From Selaginella moellendorffii (Eukaryota; Streptophyta; Lycopodiopsida; Selaginellales; Selaginellaceae), in assembly GCF_000143415.4 (NCBI RefSeq), contig NW_003314288.1, positions 1,011,879-1,071,684 on the forward strand: 59,806 nt of DNA. The letters run 5' to 3'. Of the stretch, positions 44,750 to 55,939 are shown piece by piece; the first letter of the stretch is position 1; every line of letters begins with the position of its first letter. Below the pieces are notes generated by a model, which was not told where the DNA came from, did not search any database, and worked only from the letters and a program-made list of their open reading frames with translations. A program made the position numbers and the translations under genes.

Positions 44750-46140
44750 CTATTGAGCTAGCTGATAGGCCACAAGAGAAGCTGGAAGTTCCTTTCTTGG
44801 TGTCTCTTCAAGAGACCTCTCCTTCTTGACTTTCCCATGATTATTGGAATGCAACTCTGTTTTAAACTCAAGGACATCTTTTTTCCTCACTGCTTCTAAA
44901 TCCCAATTATCATCTTCTTGTGCAATTGGCTTAAGCATGCTGGAAAATGGCTTGTTGTCCAAAGCCACATTGTGGAAGGGTAAAGGCAAGTCATCCCACT
45001 CCAGAGAAGCTGGAGGAGTACTTACAGTAGGAAGTGATAGCGAGGGCAATGCCTCAGATGGCCCATGCTGCTTTAGGGCTCACAAAAGTGGCCACGAAGG
45101 AACTTGGCACTGGAGAATGTGCAGGGAGGAATAGGGAGAAATGCAAGCGGCCAAAATGGCTTGAGTGGCTACAGTTAATATAACAGGGCAGTGGCATTAA
45201 GGCTGGGCTTTGTGATGGCACGTGCTTCAAACTGGATCTAGGCCATGGTAGGGCAAGCGTTTGGAGTAGGGACAGGGGCAGCAATGTGGCACTGGAATTC
45301 CTGGTAAGAAAGGGCAGCATGGGTGGGCTGTGGTGTTGGAGCTGGACACTGTGCTTGGGGAAGAATTGGGTGCCATTGCTTGTGCAATTTGAGCTGCATG
45401 GGCCACAGCTAGGGCAAGAATTGCCACAGCATGGTTGGACAACTTATGTTTGTGTATTGATCACTGGACCATTTCTTGGAGTAGGGGAACATTGTGGAGG
45501 TTCACTTTGGCTGCCTGGATCGCAACGAAAATGGTGAGGGCAGTTGTCTTGGGCATGGAGGCCATGCATGTTATAGATGCCGCAAATGGGCTGGTACTTA
45601 ACTGGTGCTTGTGCATTCGGACACTTGGCAGCAATGTGGCTGGGCTGTTGGCATGGCTGAGCTGAGGTACTCAGTGCTTTTTTTTGTGATTGTTTCACCT
45701 ACAGTGTTGGCACTTAACTTGAGTTGGTGCAAAACTTGGGCATTCACTAGGATAATATCTATATCCCTTGCAACAAGTATTAGATGTTCTCATGGTCAAT
45801 AATAGGCTGAGGTGGTGTATGGATTCCTCAAATCCAGTTAGTTGAAGCTCGAACATTTTTTGGCAAGTGTTTCCAAGTTTTCATATACTTTGGAGATTTC
45901 TTATGATTGTGGCAGAGTTGAAGAGGAAGTGGCCATGATAGGAAGTACATGCTGTTAGAGGTGGCTGTAATTGATGATTCCAGGAAAAGGTAAGCTCACT
46001 AGATCAATGAGTGAAGGATATAACTGTGACATTGCTAATGTTTGTAGGGACAAAAAGGTTAGCAGGATCACCAGAGGACCACCATGGAGTAGAAAGGCTG
46101 CTAAAAGCAAGCCATGCTCATGCAAGCTTGCTCCCAATTG
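44750..46140 (-). pseudogene. Possible retrotransposon gag-like relic
   Basis: Several minus-strand frames separated by stops read like one decayed protein. A Cys/His cluster (ICGIYNMHGLHAQDNC) lies near 45560-45600 and resembles a zinc-knuckle-type motif (C-x12-C with intervening His). A Pro/Ser-rich stretch is next, followed at the low-coordinate end by a charged segment (WDDLPLPFHNVALDN, EDDNWDLEAVRKKDVLEFK). No protease, RT or LTR was identified, so the gag call is tentative; it could be another repetitive gene. Confidence 0.3.
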
Positions 46141-48480
46141 GAAGTTGTAGAAATAGCCTCATGTGATATGTAGGAGCAAGTTTGAGTTGCTTGTGTACTA
46201 GATTCCTTAGCTATTTTGCACACAAGAGTGTGGGTCAAACTCAACAAGCCACTAGATGCAAGTGGATATTAATTGAGCCATTTATATTTGCTCTATGAAC
46301 TCCTAACACTTCCTTTACTTGAGCTTGCATCCCACTCAAGCATACCAATCTATGATATTAGGAAAGAAAGAGTGTTTGAGATCCTTTACATCCCAAATCT
46401 AATGTGGACCTCCTTTACAAAGCATGGGTGACCTTTAGGGAGTTGTGTAAGCTTAAACTTGGGTGTAGGTTTAGGTGGTTCTTTAACCAATAGTTCACCA
46501 CCTACTTGGATGTTACAAATATGATTGAGGGTATTAAATGTTACCTATTAGCAAGTCTTTTCATATATTCTCTTCTTACTGCCACAATAGTAGACCATTG
46601 ATATTAGTTTCTGCCCCTTAGGGCCTACATACTAAATAGACCAAATAGCTAGGTGAAATGCTTGCCATTTCCAGAATTTACTTATAATTTTTCACATATG
46701 TCCTTGGGAATGTCTCTATTCCAAGCATTATATTGTTGGTAAGTCTAGCATGGAAGTGGATAGCTCACTACCTTTGAATGTTAAGAAGCATCTGCGGGGA
46801 ATACAAGAAATCCAGCAAAGCCAAAATTTAAGTTATGGTGAGAAGAAAGCAGCAATAAGCTAGTGCCGCAACACTTTTTCCCTTCTATCAATATTTAAAA
46901 CTCATGTTAATTTAGACTCACAACCTACATCCTTGTTTAATACCACATATAAGATGTCAAATTCACTTTGTTCATCCTTCACATCTTTTTTATCCCCTCC
47001 TTTAAGGAAAAAAAGTTAAAAGCATTAACTTAATTCGAACTTGTTGTATTTGTATTCATTCTACCATTTATATTTGGGCTTACTCTATTATTGCATTTGT
47101 TTGGCCTTACTATATTAGGGCTAAATATTCTATTCAGACTTGATATACTCGTCCTCACTCCATAATTCATATCAATTATCCTCACTCTACTATTATATCC
47201 ACTCATCTTTACTTTATCGTTGGGGCTGGACTCTCATACCACCTCTAGCCCTTCCTCTGAAGAAAAAAAGTTTGAAGCATATGGGAGGTTAAACTCACTC
47301 TTTTTTGAAGAGCAAAAGGTGAGAAAATTTGAAGAAGAAAAATTATGGAACAAAAAAAGATCTAGAAAGGAATTTTTAGCAATTTATAAGCAACACTCAA
47401 AAAATAATTTATAATAGTTCAAATATAAAAGAAAAAGGTCTATGAATAAAAGTGCATTTCTGTTTCCAATCAATTAAGGGTATTGGGATATTTAGGGTTA
47501 CTCTAAATTCATGAATTTACATTTTGTGTTTAATTTGGAAGCTTATATTTGGTGTCCATAAACTTCTCAATAGCAATGATACACAAAAGCTCTCAATAAT
47601 GACAATGGTACATAAAAACTCTTAATAATGACACTCATAAATAAGGACACACATTTAACTTGAAACTCTAGCCAAATTGACACAAACAAAACAACAAAAC
47701 AAGATTTTTAACTTCATGCATATACTCAATATCTAAATTAGTATGAAGAGGATAAAAACAGTCAACCTAAAATTATAAAAATCATAAATGATCGAAGAAA
47801 AGGAAATATTGCAAATGAAAAAAAAAATTAGATGGTAGATTAAATGATTAATATTTTCCAAAAACCACACTACATCATCCATAACTTGCTAAAATCAATG
47901 TCAAATTATATTCCACATTAATAGAAGATGGCAAAACACCAAGAACAAAAAAAGTATTTAATCACCATCTCACATAAGCATAGTAATATGATTCTACCCC
48001 ACAGAACTAAAAGCTTGATCCAATAAAGTAACATTAGTGACATACTCCTTAATAAATGATAGTGTGGTTTGGCAAAAAAAGGGAATGCAATGAAGATCAA
48101 AAGAAAGAACAAATTTAAACATAGTAATAGCTAAATTCTTGATCTTGCAAAAAATAATGTAAATTTAAATTTAAAAGAGAAAGAAAGGAATAAGAACTAA
48201 AGCACAATCCCAAACATGAAAGCAAAACATTACTAAAATGCTTTGCCCTCTAGAGATAAATTATAATGCCCCTCTCTTCCACTAATTCATGATATATATT
48301 AATTGGGGTTTAGACTCTTGTTTATATACAAAAATAGATGGATAAAATTTATTCTATTAATTAATAAAAAAATTTACTATTTAGGATTATTTTTACATAG
48401 CAAAGTAGGTCTACTTAGTAGAGTTTTGTAGGCAAACGCTCATGACACGTGGAAAATCACTCTTACAATTATGATTGCAC
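46141..48480. other. AT-rich intergenic sequence
   Basis: Long A/T-rich stretches with no recognisable coding domain, RNA gene or element end. It separates the repeat-dense region from the host gene cluster. Confidence 0.45.
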
Positions 48481-48625
48481 CCGGGTCAAAGCTTAATCAA
48501 TTCTCCAAGCTAGAAACAATAAGTGCAATTTCTTATGTTATTACCTTCCCACACCGGCCCCAAAGGCAAAGGTGGGAAGTCACACCACAATCGTGGCAAA
48601 TGGCAAGAGGAGTTTAGAGGTTTGT

Positions 48626-50016
48626 TTACAAGCTCGAGAGCTCGGGCAAAATTCCTTCCTTGGTTGCCATCTCGTAAATGGCAATGGCCGCAAGAGCTTT
48701 GGCGTCGGCAGTGTACCTCCATAGCTTTCGATACGGTGCCACATGAACCTTGATGAGCTCGCCATGCTCAACCAGGCCTTGCTCTTGTCCTTGAAGCGCC
48801 GAGAGAGCCTGCGTGAAAAGAGTATTAAATTCTTATTCTTCGATGGTCGTGGTACCTCTGGATTTATGTGACCTCTGTACAGTAACAGTGTTATTTCTTC
48901 ATCGGAGCCCCCCTGGAGGAAGGGCACAGGAATAAAAAACCACGCACTATAAACAAAAACATTTTACCGGTGATGGGAACATCTTCTGTCCTGTTTCCTT
49001 GTCCAGGAGTGCGGTTAGATCGATCAAATCGGAGGTTTTTATGTGAATTCCTGTCTCCTCCTCAATCTGTAACCACAAAGATGAGATGGAAACGAAATGC
49101 AGGCACAGATACCTCTCTCGCAGCTGTTCCAACAAAATCTCCTGCGTCGTCATCTAACATTCCTGCTGGTAATTCCAGGATCACACGACCCACTGGAACT
49201 CTAGCCTGAGATTTGTTTTTTTTTTTCCATGAGATAGCAGCGAATGAAACAGAAACTTCTTACTTGCTCGGTGAGAACGACATGTTTCTCCCCTGCGCAC
49301 TCCAGCAGCATGAGTACAGCCACAGCACCACCTCGACCAAAAACAACCCCAGGAAGCTGTATAGTTTTTAATCAACAGAAAGAAAGAAAGAAAACACGGC
49401 AAGAGATACCTTTGCTCCAGTTTTCTCGTCCACGACGTCCGCTTTGAATTTCACAAATCCCACACGCTTTCCAAACATATCTACACTCTGCATTCGTCAC
49501 GCTTAGATCTCAGCTGTTTCCGTGGCAATGAAGTATTTTAGCTCACCTGGATGGTTATTCCTTGAAGAGAGCATCGAGTACCTCGTTCGTCACTCAAGGA
49601 GAGAATGCCTGCCGGACCAGTGATCGTCTTAAGCCACCGTTGGAATGGGATAGATTCCACCGCCGCGCTATATCGTATCACGGGATCAGCGCTACAACAT
49701 AGAGATGGAAATATTTTACCTGACTACACTCTCTGGCATTGCAGAAATTCCCGCGACCGAGACGCGCCTTCCCAGAACCTCAATCTCCACGGAAGCCACA
49801 TCCACTGTAGGAATCCCCTGAGAGCTCATCGCCGCTCGAATCCTTGTCGTCGAGAAGAACTTCCTATCGAATCCAGCCAGCTTTTGGTGCTGCGAGTACG
49901 TTCTAGCGATCTCTACGCACGCCTGGCCTGGACAGAGATTGAGAAAATCCTAGTAGTTTATCGCTATTTAAAACACAGCTTACCACGATCAAGGCCGGGC
50001 GAAGGCGCAGCGCCAT
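48626..50016 (-). CDS. NUDX14: Nudix hydrolase 14-like ADP-sugar pyrophosphatase
   Basis: Nine exons (50016-49984, 49889-49720, 49691-49547, 49487-49410, 49356-49264, 49205-49113, 49066-48968, 48912-48856, 48808-48626) join in frame at GT-AG sites to a 316-residue protein, close to the usual plant length. The N terminus (MALRLRPALIV, then FDRKFFSTTRIRAA) looks like an organelle transit peptide. The core has LPAGMLDDDAGDFVGTAARE running into IEEETGI, a Nudix box whose REUxEExGU half is intact, followed by FPSPGGSDEEITLLLYRG and LVEHGELIKVHVAPYRKLW. By family knowledge such enzymes hydrolyse ADP-ribose and ADP-glucose, probably in plastids. The GX5E position is Ala here; as I recall, plant NUDX14 proteins also deviate there. 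Introns are 28-94 nt. The gene is head to head with the GRX-DEP-DUF547 gene, 379 bp apart. Confidence 0.93.
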
Positions 50017-50395
50017 CACTTGGAGCGAATGCCCTAGTAGACTACGTTTGAGGTTCGAATCCAGTTTATACCAATCAACGGTCACTTTTAATTCTCCCGC
50101 GCTCCCAAATATCTCTGGGGGAAGGGATTCGAGCCTGCGACTCTCTGCCGTTACGTACTCTCTCAGTTAGGCGAGGAGCTGGCTTTGTGGTAGTACCCTA
50201 GGCGGCAAAGCCAGCGCCTGTCTTTCTCCTCGGTCCTGTGGCCGGGCTCTGGATCTGAGGCCCGATCGGTCGATTCGCGTTGCGGCGAGGTAAGATTTTG
50301 CCAATGGCACTGTTGTGCGAGTCTCGGAGATCCAGGATTTGTGCAGGCATCGGCGTTCTTGAAATGGTGTGTTCTTGAATCCTGATCGACGCGGC
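50017..50395. promoter_or_regulatory. Shared 379-bp intergenic region of two divergent genes
   Basis: This lies between the start codons of the NUDX14-like gene (minus) and the GRX-DEP-DUF547 gene (plus), so it must hold both promoters and leaders. I see no clear TATA box. Two B-box-like words lie inside in opposite orientation: GGTTCGAATCC at 50052-50062 (plus) and GGCTCGAATCC at 50125-50135 (minus). No foldable tRNA accompanies them. Confidence 0.6.
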
Positions 50396-52592
50396 ATGGA
50401 TTCGGCGGAGGTGAAAGACGATGCGGCGGCGGGGACGGCGGCAGCGCCAGCGCAAGATGAGAAGACAGAGGTCGCCAAGGACTTTTTCGTGTCCGAGGGA
50501 GAATCCGCGGGGGATGCTGGTTCGAAGAACGAAGAGGAGGGCACTCTGAAAGATTTTCCGGAAGAAGAGCTGGATTCTCGGAAGGAGGAGGTGAATCTTT
50601 CGGAATCGTTGGAAGGGGTCGCTGATGAAAAGAAGGGAGGGGTGGATTGGCCGGAAAAAGCTGCCGCCTTGAAGAATTTCGTCAAAGAAAGAGGGATCGT
50701 CGTCTCCAAGGTGATCCGGAGGTTGTCCGGGAAGAAAGAAGATCTGGAACAGGCAGTGGAGACACATAGTAGCGAGGACCCAGTGAAGCCGGACGAGAAG
50801 AAACAACGATGGCCCACGCTAAGCTTTCTCAAGCCCAACGTTCCGAATGAGCAAGAGCCAATGGGGAAATCTATCAGTGAATTCGAGGATGAGATGAGCG
50901 TGACGGGGAGAATTACGCTCTTTTCCAAGTCAGGTTGCCCGGACTCCAAGGCTGTCCGGTCGTTCCTGAGGATAAAGCACCTCCCGTTCGTAGAGATCAA
51001 CCTGGATTTGTTCCCTCAGCGAGGCTTGGATCTGGAGGAGAGGACTGGAACATCGTCTGTTCCACAGCTTTTCTTCAACGACGAGCTTGTGGGTGGTATG
51101 GAGGAGCTCAATCTGTTGCAGCAAAACGGAGAGCTCGATGAGAAAATCCAAAAGGTGAAGGAGAATCCATGCCCAGAATCGGCTCCAGGTCTTCCGGTTC
51201 ACTCTGAAGAGGAATCGGAAAATGCGGTTCCAGACGAGTTTGCGGAGGTTGTCCAGAAACTCAGAGAGAAGGTCCAGCTCAAAGACAGGTTCCTCAAGCT
51301 TCGTCTCTACAGCAAATGCTTTCTAGGCTCGGATGCAGTGGAGGTTTTTGCGGAAGATCAGTACTGTGAAAGAGACGAGGTTCGTGTGTTCTTCATTAGA
51401 TTTCTAGTCGTTGCTTACCTATATATATGTTTTGCAGGCTGTTGAATTTGGAAGGAAAGTTGCAGCAAAACACTTCTTCCATCACGTTGCACAGTACGTC
51501 TCTGTGACTTTGTTTTCTCTTTCTTTTTTCTCCTTATTCCTTTTTTTTTTAGTGAGAACTTGTTTGAGGATGGTAACAACTTGTACCGCTTCTTCGAACA
51601 TGATCCTGCTATTGCTACCAAGTGCCTGAACTTTTTCGGTGCTACAAACGACTTGGAACCGAAACCAGCTGCCGACGTTGCCAAGAAGCTCATGACTCTG
51701 ATCCTTGCAACCTATGATCGTTACATCTCCGACGATGGAAAGCATGTCAACTACTATGCTATCGCGGCAAGTGAAGAGTTCCGAAGGTTGGCTGGTTTTG
51801 CCGAAAAAAAATTCTTTATGCTAACGAGATTTCTTGCGTTTTATAGATATGTGAAACTGACTGAAGAGCTTCACCGGATCGATTTAACAACGCTTACCAG
51901 AGAAGAGAAGCTGTCCTTCTTCCTGAACATTCACAATGCGATGGTCATCCATTCCTTCATCCTGTATGGCCGTCCCAATGGAGCGCTGGAAAGACGAACG
52001 TACTTCGCAGAAATCCAGTACGTGATTGGCGGGTATGCATACTCTCTTTCGGCAATTCAAAACGGGATTCTTCGTGCGAATCAGAGACCGCCATACACAC
52101 TGACCAAAATCTTTGGCGCAAAAGACCCGCGTCTCCAGGTAACTCCAGCTGATTCTTCTGCGATCGAAGCTTACTCGTATCAACAGGTCGGACTGGAAAA
52201 GCCAGAACCACTGGTCCACTTTGCACTCTCGTATGGAACCCAGGGCAGCCCAGCGATCCGGTGCTACTCCCCGGAAGGAATCGACGCGGAGCTGCGGATC
52301 GCCGCGCGAGACTTCTTTGACAGCGGTGGGATCACGATCGACTCGGAAGCTAGGACCGTGTCCCTCAGCAAGATCATGAAGTGGTAACTGGGAAAACTTG
52401 TATCGATTTCCATTTCACTCACTCTCCATCCGCTCCAGGTATAGCAGCGATTTCGGGAAGAACGAGAGGGAAGTGCTGCACTGGATCGCCAAGCACATCA
52501 ATCCGACCAAAGCCGAGCACCTCCTCAGCCTGCTCGAGGATTCCAACGTCCGAGTGAACTACTTTCCATTCGACTGGTCTCCAAACATCTAG
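50396..52592 (+). CDS. Glutaredoxin-DEP-DUF547 protein
   Basis: Six exons (50396-51379, 51438-51493, 51553-51786, 51847-52138, 52187-52383, 52439-52592) give a 638-residue protein. The first ~165 residues are acidic and probably disordered. Residues ~170-255 are a glutaredoxin-like domain (ITLFSKSGCPDSKAV, then TGTSSVPQLFFNDELVGG) whose active site is CPDS and not CPYC, so only one Cys remains. Residues ~280-375 are a DEP domain (LKLRLYSKCFLGSDAVEVF). Residues ~410-620 are DUF547 (KLSFFLNIHNAMVIHSF, PEPLVHFALSYGTQGSPAIR). The domain order is the one known from plants; its biochemical role is unsettled. Two introns (60 and 48 nt) have a length divisible by three and no stop; I treat them as introns because the joined DUF547 sequence is continuous (EEFRRYVKLTEEL; DPRLQVGLEKPEPLV). 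Confidence 0.93.
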
Positions 52593-52835
52593 GAGGAGAA
52601 AGCGAGCTGGTGGAGTGTTTCTTTCAAGTAAGAAATCGTCCCATGCAATGCAATGGAATGTCGTTAGAGCGATTTTTTTTAGCTAGAAATAAATGTATGT
52701 CCGAAGTTAACAGCACTGTGTTCTATGGTTAAAAACTATTATTTTCTCTTTTTGGTGGTTTGTATCTGCGGGGCGGTGGAATGGAGAATGGAAGAGGCTT
52801 GTAGCGCGCAAGGGCTAGGGCGGCGCTGATCGGCA
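52593..52835. other. Short intergenic region between two co-directional genes
   Basis: This 243-bp space holds the 3' end of the DUF547 gene and the promoter of the HVA22-like gene. An AATAAA-like word (agaaataaatg) at about 52685 may be a poly(A) signal. Confidence 0.5.
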
Positions 52836-53947
52836 ATGGCGAGCTCCGCGATCAGCCGCGAGGTAGGCTCCTGTAATCTTTGCTTGCGCACTCGATCCAT
52901 CATCGCGGCGCAGCTTGTGGCGCGTTCTTGGATGATGATCATCGATCGCCGTGAATGACCTAGAATCTTTGTCTCGGTTTCTTGCTCCAGCTAGGGATGC
53001 GCTTGCTTTGCTCGCCTGGATCGTCCAGCATTTTCGTCCGAGCTGCCAGGTGTAGTGGGCCTTCTTTTTTCTTCTCACTTTTTCTACTTTCTTTGTGGCA
53101 GTGTCGCGTTTGGGCTTGGATTTCCTTTCTACCTGAGCTTCAAAGCGCTCGAGAAGAAGTGTCAAGAGGATCAAGAGCAATGGCTTGTTTACTGGTCAGG
53201 TATGAATCGTGAGCGAAGAAAAAAAGGAAAGGAAGTCTATATCGTCTTGCTCTGGCATGATTTAAATCTTTGATTCGACTCGCAGTGTACGCGTGCTTCA
53301 ATCTCGTGGAGAAGTTTACAGACAAGTTGATATCATGGTACTTTTTTTTTTCTATGGATATTTACGAGTTCTCAATTCTTTCCAGGTTTCCCTTCTACCA
53401 TCATGCAAAGCTCGCATTTCTGATGTGGCTCCAGCTACCAAACAACTATGTAAGTGGTGTTCACAGTTTTCGTGCCCTTCCCTGCGTGATCTCATGTCGA
53501 AATGGTTTTGGCAGGGCGTAAAGTATCTGTACTTCAACTACGTGCGCCACTTCCTTGTCAAGCACCAAGCTCGATTGGACCGAATTGTTGATGCCAGCAG
53601 GAACGACATGGTTAGTGCGTGCGTGCGTGCGACAAAGATTAGGAAAAGAAAACCAGAGAGGAAGGAAAACAAAGCTTTCAAACCGCGCTTTGTCTGACAC
53701 TGCTGTGTGATGGTGTGTGTGACAGAACAATTTTGTGACTGCACACCACAGGGAGATTCAAGCGATTGGAAATGTCGTGCACAAGTTCGTCATGTCTGGT
53801 AATGCTCTTATGTTGGCTTTCATGGCTCGTTTTAACATCTGTGGCTCCTCAGCCTACCGGACTGTAGAGGAAACCGTGCGTTTCACACTCTACACTCCGT
53901 CGGACAGATCTCTGCCCGAGGACGATCCCTGTGAAGGACATGCTTGA
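52836..53947 (+). CDS. HVA22K: HVA22-like protein k (TB2/DP1/HVA22 family)
   Basis: Eight exons (52836-52862, 52991-53049, 53102-53199, 53286-53337, 53386-53449, 53515-53610, 53726-53798, 53853-53947) join in frame to 187 residues. The start MASSAISRELGMRLL, the hydrophobic hairpin VAFGLGFPFYLSFKALE, the W-L-x-YWSVYACFNLVEKFTD core and the segment WFPFYHHAKLAFLMWLQLP are diagnostic for the TB2/DP1/HVA22 family. The following YNxxxRxFLxxHQARxD-type helix (FNYVRHFLVKHQARLDRIV) fits the HVA22k branch. These are ER membrane proteins shaping tubules, related to REEP5/Yop1. The C terminus is uncertain: sequence at 54022-54103 reads like a further coding exon (PVAKAFQDVRKDLATLDLEI), so an alternative last exon ending at 54103 is possible. 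Confidence 0.9.
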
Positions 53948-54280
53948 CTCCACAGCAATTTTGGTTAATTCTAAATCTTTTTAACTTTTTCTTGTAACCT
54001 CTTTCGCCTACGCTGTCATAAGCTACATTGGCCGGTCGCCAAAGCGTTTCAGGATGTCCGGAAAGATCTCGCAACGCTGGACCTGGAAATCGCGGAGCTA
54101 TGAGAGGTGACGTGGTGAGACAGGGATCAAAATGCTTTTTTATAATAGCTAAGCATAATATTCGGGCTGTACATTTCTCAACAAGCTAAGCTGTAGCATT
54201 CGTGTTGAAGAAGCTAATTTTGCAAATACGAGAAAAACATAAGATAAATTGATCACAAAAGTACAAAGAAATTTAAGTAT
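53948..54280. other. 3' region of the HVA22-like gene
   Basis: It contains a possible alternative last exon (about 54022-54103, plus) with strong codon character, followed by AT-rich sequence. Confidence 0.5.
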
Positions 54281-54797
54281 TACCTCCTCAGATGGAGGAC
54301 CATCATCAAACTCCTGTGGCAGACATCACCAGAACAGTTTCCTGTTGGTTGCATCTGGAATCATATTCAATGGAGAATCCCTGAAGATACAAAACAATCA
54401 GACAAGCGAAACAAGCCAACATAAGAGTATTGTGGCCTCTTGAATGTTGGCTTCTTGCCATGGGGCAAGCATTGTGAGAGCGGATTTCGTTCAGCATAGG
54501 CTTTCTGTGCCTCCTCCAGCCGCTTTCCCTTGAGGTAAGCAGGGAATTCTAAAACATCTGGCGAGGAAAATATGTCCGAGAAACAGATGAGAATTATTTG
54601 CTTACATCTCTATCGTAACGAAATCTTTCAATTGGATAAATCCCATATTCCTTGTCTCTTTTATTTACAGCATCGACTTTCTTCTCAGCTAACAGGTTCA
54701 ATTAAAATTACAAACCCTAGGTTCATTTTTATAAAAGAGTTCCTTTTATCTGATGGTTCATTTCAAATATTAAGTAACAAACAGCGATGGTGAGCAA

Positions 54798-54836
<39 letters not shown>

Positions 54837-55170
54837 CTTTTTGGGCTGACAACATCTTCATTCTGCAAGTAAAGAGTCCATCACTCTTGGAAACATTAGT
54901 TACCTCTTTCAGCTTTTGAAACAATGTCTGCAGCAAGGTGAGAAAGAAATCTGCAAGTTAAAACACGTTTCCCCAATATGCAGATATGCCTTAAACTAGG
55001 GGCAGTACCTCCTTGTCTCCTTCTCTGTCAACCAGAGAAAATGAAACACCTGTGCTCTCAACATTTGTCCTGATATATTGTCTCCTAAGCTTTGATGGGC
55101 TTCTGGCTTAACTGCTTCAAGCTTGTTTATATCTTGGGACCTGTCTTTGGCATGAGGCATTTCCTACCTT
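54275..55170 (-). pseudogene. Unidentified spliced plant gene, fragment or pseudogene
   Basis: Minus-strand exon-like pieces with good splice sites are visible. About 55160-55006 begins MPHAKDRSQDINKLEAVKPE and continues to VFHFLWLTEKETRR. An intron (GTACTG...TTGCAG) leads to FLSHLAADIVSKAER (54949-54907). A later exon at 54559-54430 reads DVLEFPAYLKGKRLEEAQKA, then LSQCLPHGKKPTFKRPQYSY. Pieces reading GFSIEYDSRCNQQETVL and EFDDGPPSEE follow near 54370-54285. I do not recognise the family. The middle (around a CT microsatellite at 54797-54834) lacks a clean exon, and the joint after KAER gives a stop, so the gene may be broken or may continue with exons I missed. Confidence 0.5.
54797..54834. 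repeat. (TC)n microsatellite
   Basis: About 19 uninterrupted TC dinucleotides. Confidence 0.98.
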
Positions 55171-55880
55171 ACTAAAACATCCCTGGTATGATCACTACCA
55201 ACTGTAAGCAAGCTTTTTATATTTTGCATTCTTGCACATATCAGGAACTGCTGGGAGAAGACATAGATGAAGCATCTTTACCTATGTTTTGAATTCATAT
55301 CATGCTATTCTTGGACAGGAAATAATAGAGTGTTATGAACAAATTTTGCGGTGATTATGGACTGGACAAGATGAACTACTGGAGGATAAATCCCATGCCA
55401 TGGTAAGTAGAGTTTGTTTTTCTTGTTATTTTGTACCTGGATTGACTAAGATCACCTTGTCCAACTTGATAAAAGCATGATACTCTTCTGGCCAAAATTC
55501 TTTGTGGTTGGATCTGGAGCCAGTGCCTATGTTGCTGACCAGGGACAGTGCCATATACAATCTGAAGAGAGATAACAGTCCTTTTTCATCAAGTCTTTTT
55601 AATGATTGACTCCAAACTTGGTGCTAGGCAATATAACAAAATCATTGGATGTGTATAAGGCACACACATGTGCAAACCTTGTGAAACGGTTCGAGAAAGA
55701 TTTAATTCTTGTAAGTATGTTTTTCTCACTTATGGTCATGCATGGGCTTTTCATCTTGCCACATATGCATATTTTTCCAACTTAGTGCCATGTATGGAGT
55801 TACAACTTAGCTTCTTTGCCACATCAGCAAGTCACATGGATGGGTTTAGGGTTTACAAGTGAGAAGTACATGAACCCATT
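55171..55880. other. AT-rich sequence, nothing recognised
   Basis: No supported gene. It lies between the unidentified minus-strand gene and a degenerate plus-strand integrase. Confidence 0.4.
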
Positions 55881-55939
55881 TTCATCATATTTAGTGTGCT
55901 GTGAGCTTCACACCTTGTTGTTGTGGATCACTTCGGCAA

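Noticed and set aside
49605-50051. A 148-codon plus-strand frame
   Set aside because: Antisense to exons 1-3 of the NUDX14-like gene, which has full splice and motif support.
50080-50190. A tRNA gene in the divergent promoter
   Set aside because: Only B-box-like words are present. Acceptor and T stems do not pair.
50167-51000. A 277-codon minus-strand frame
   Set aside because: Antisense to exon 1 of the GRX-DEP-DUF547 gene.
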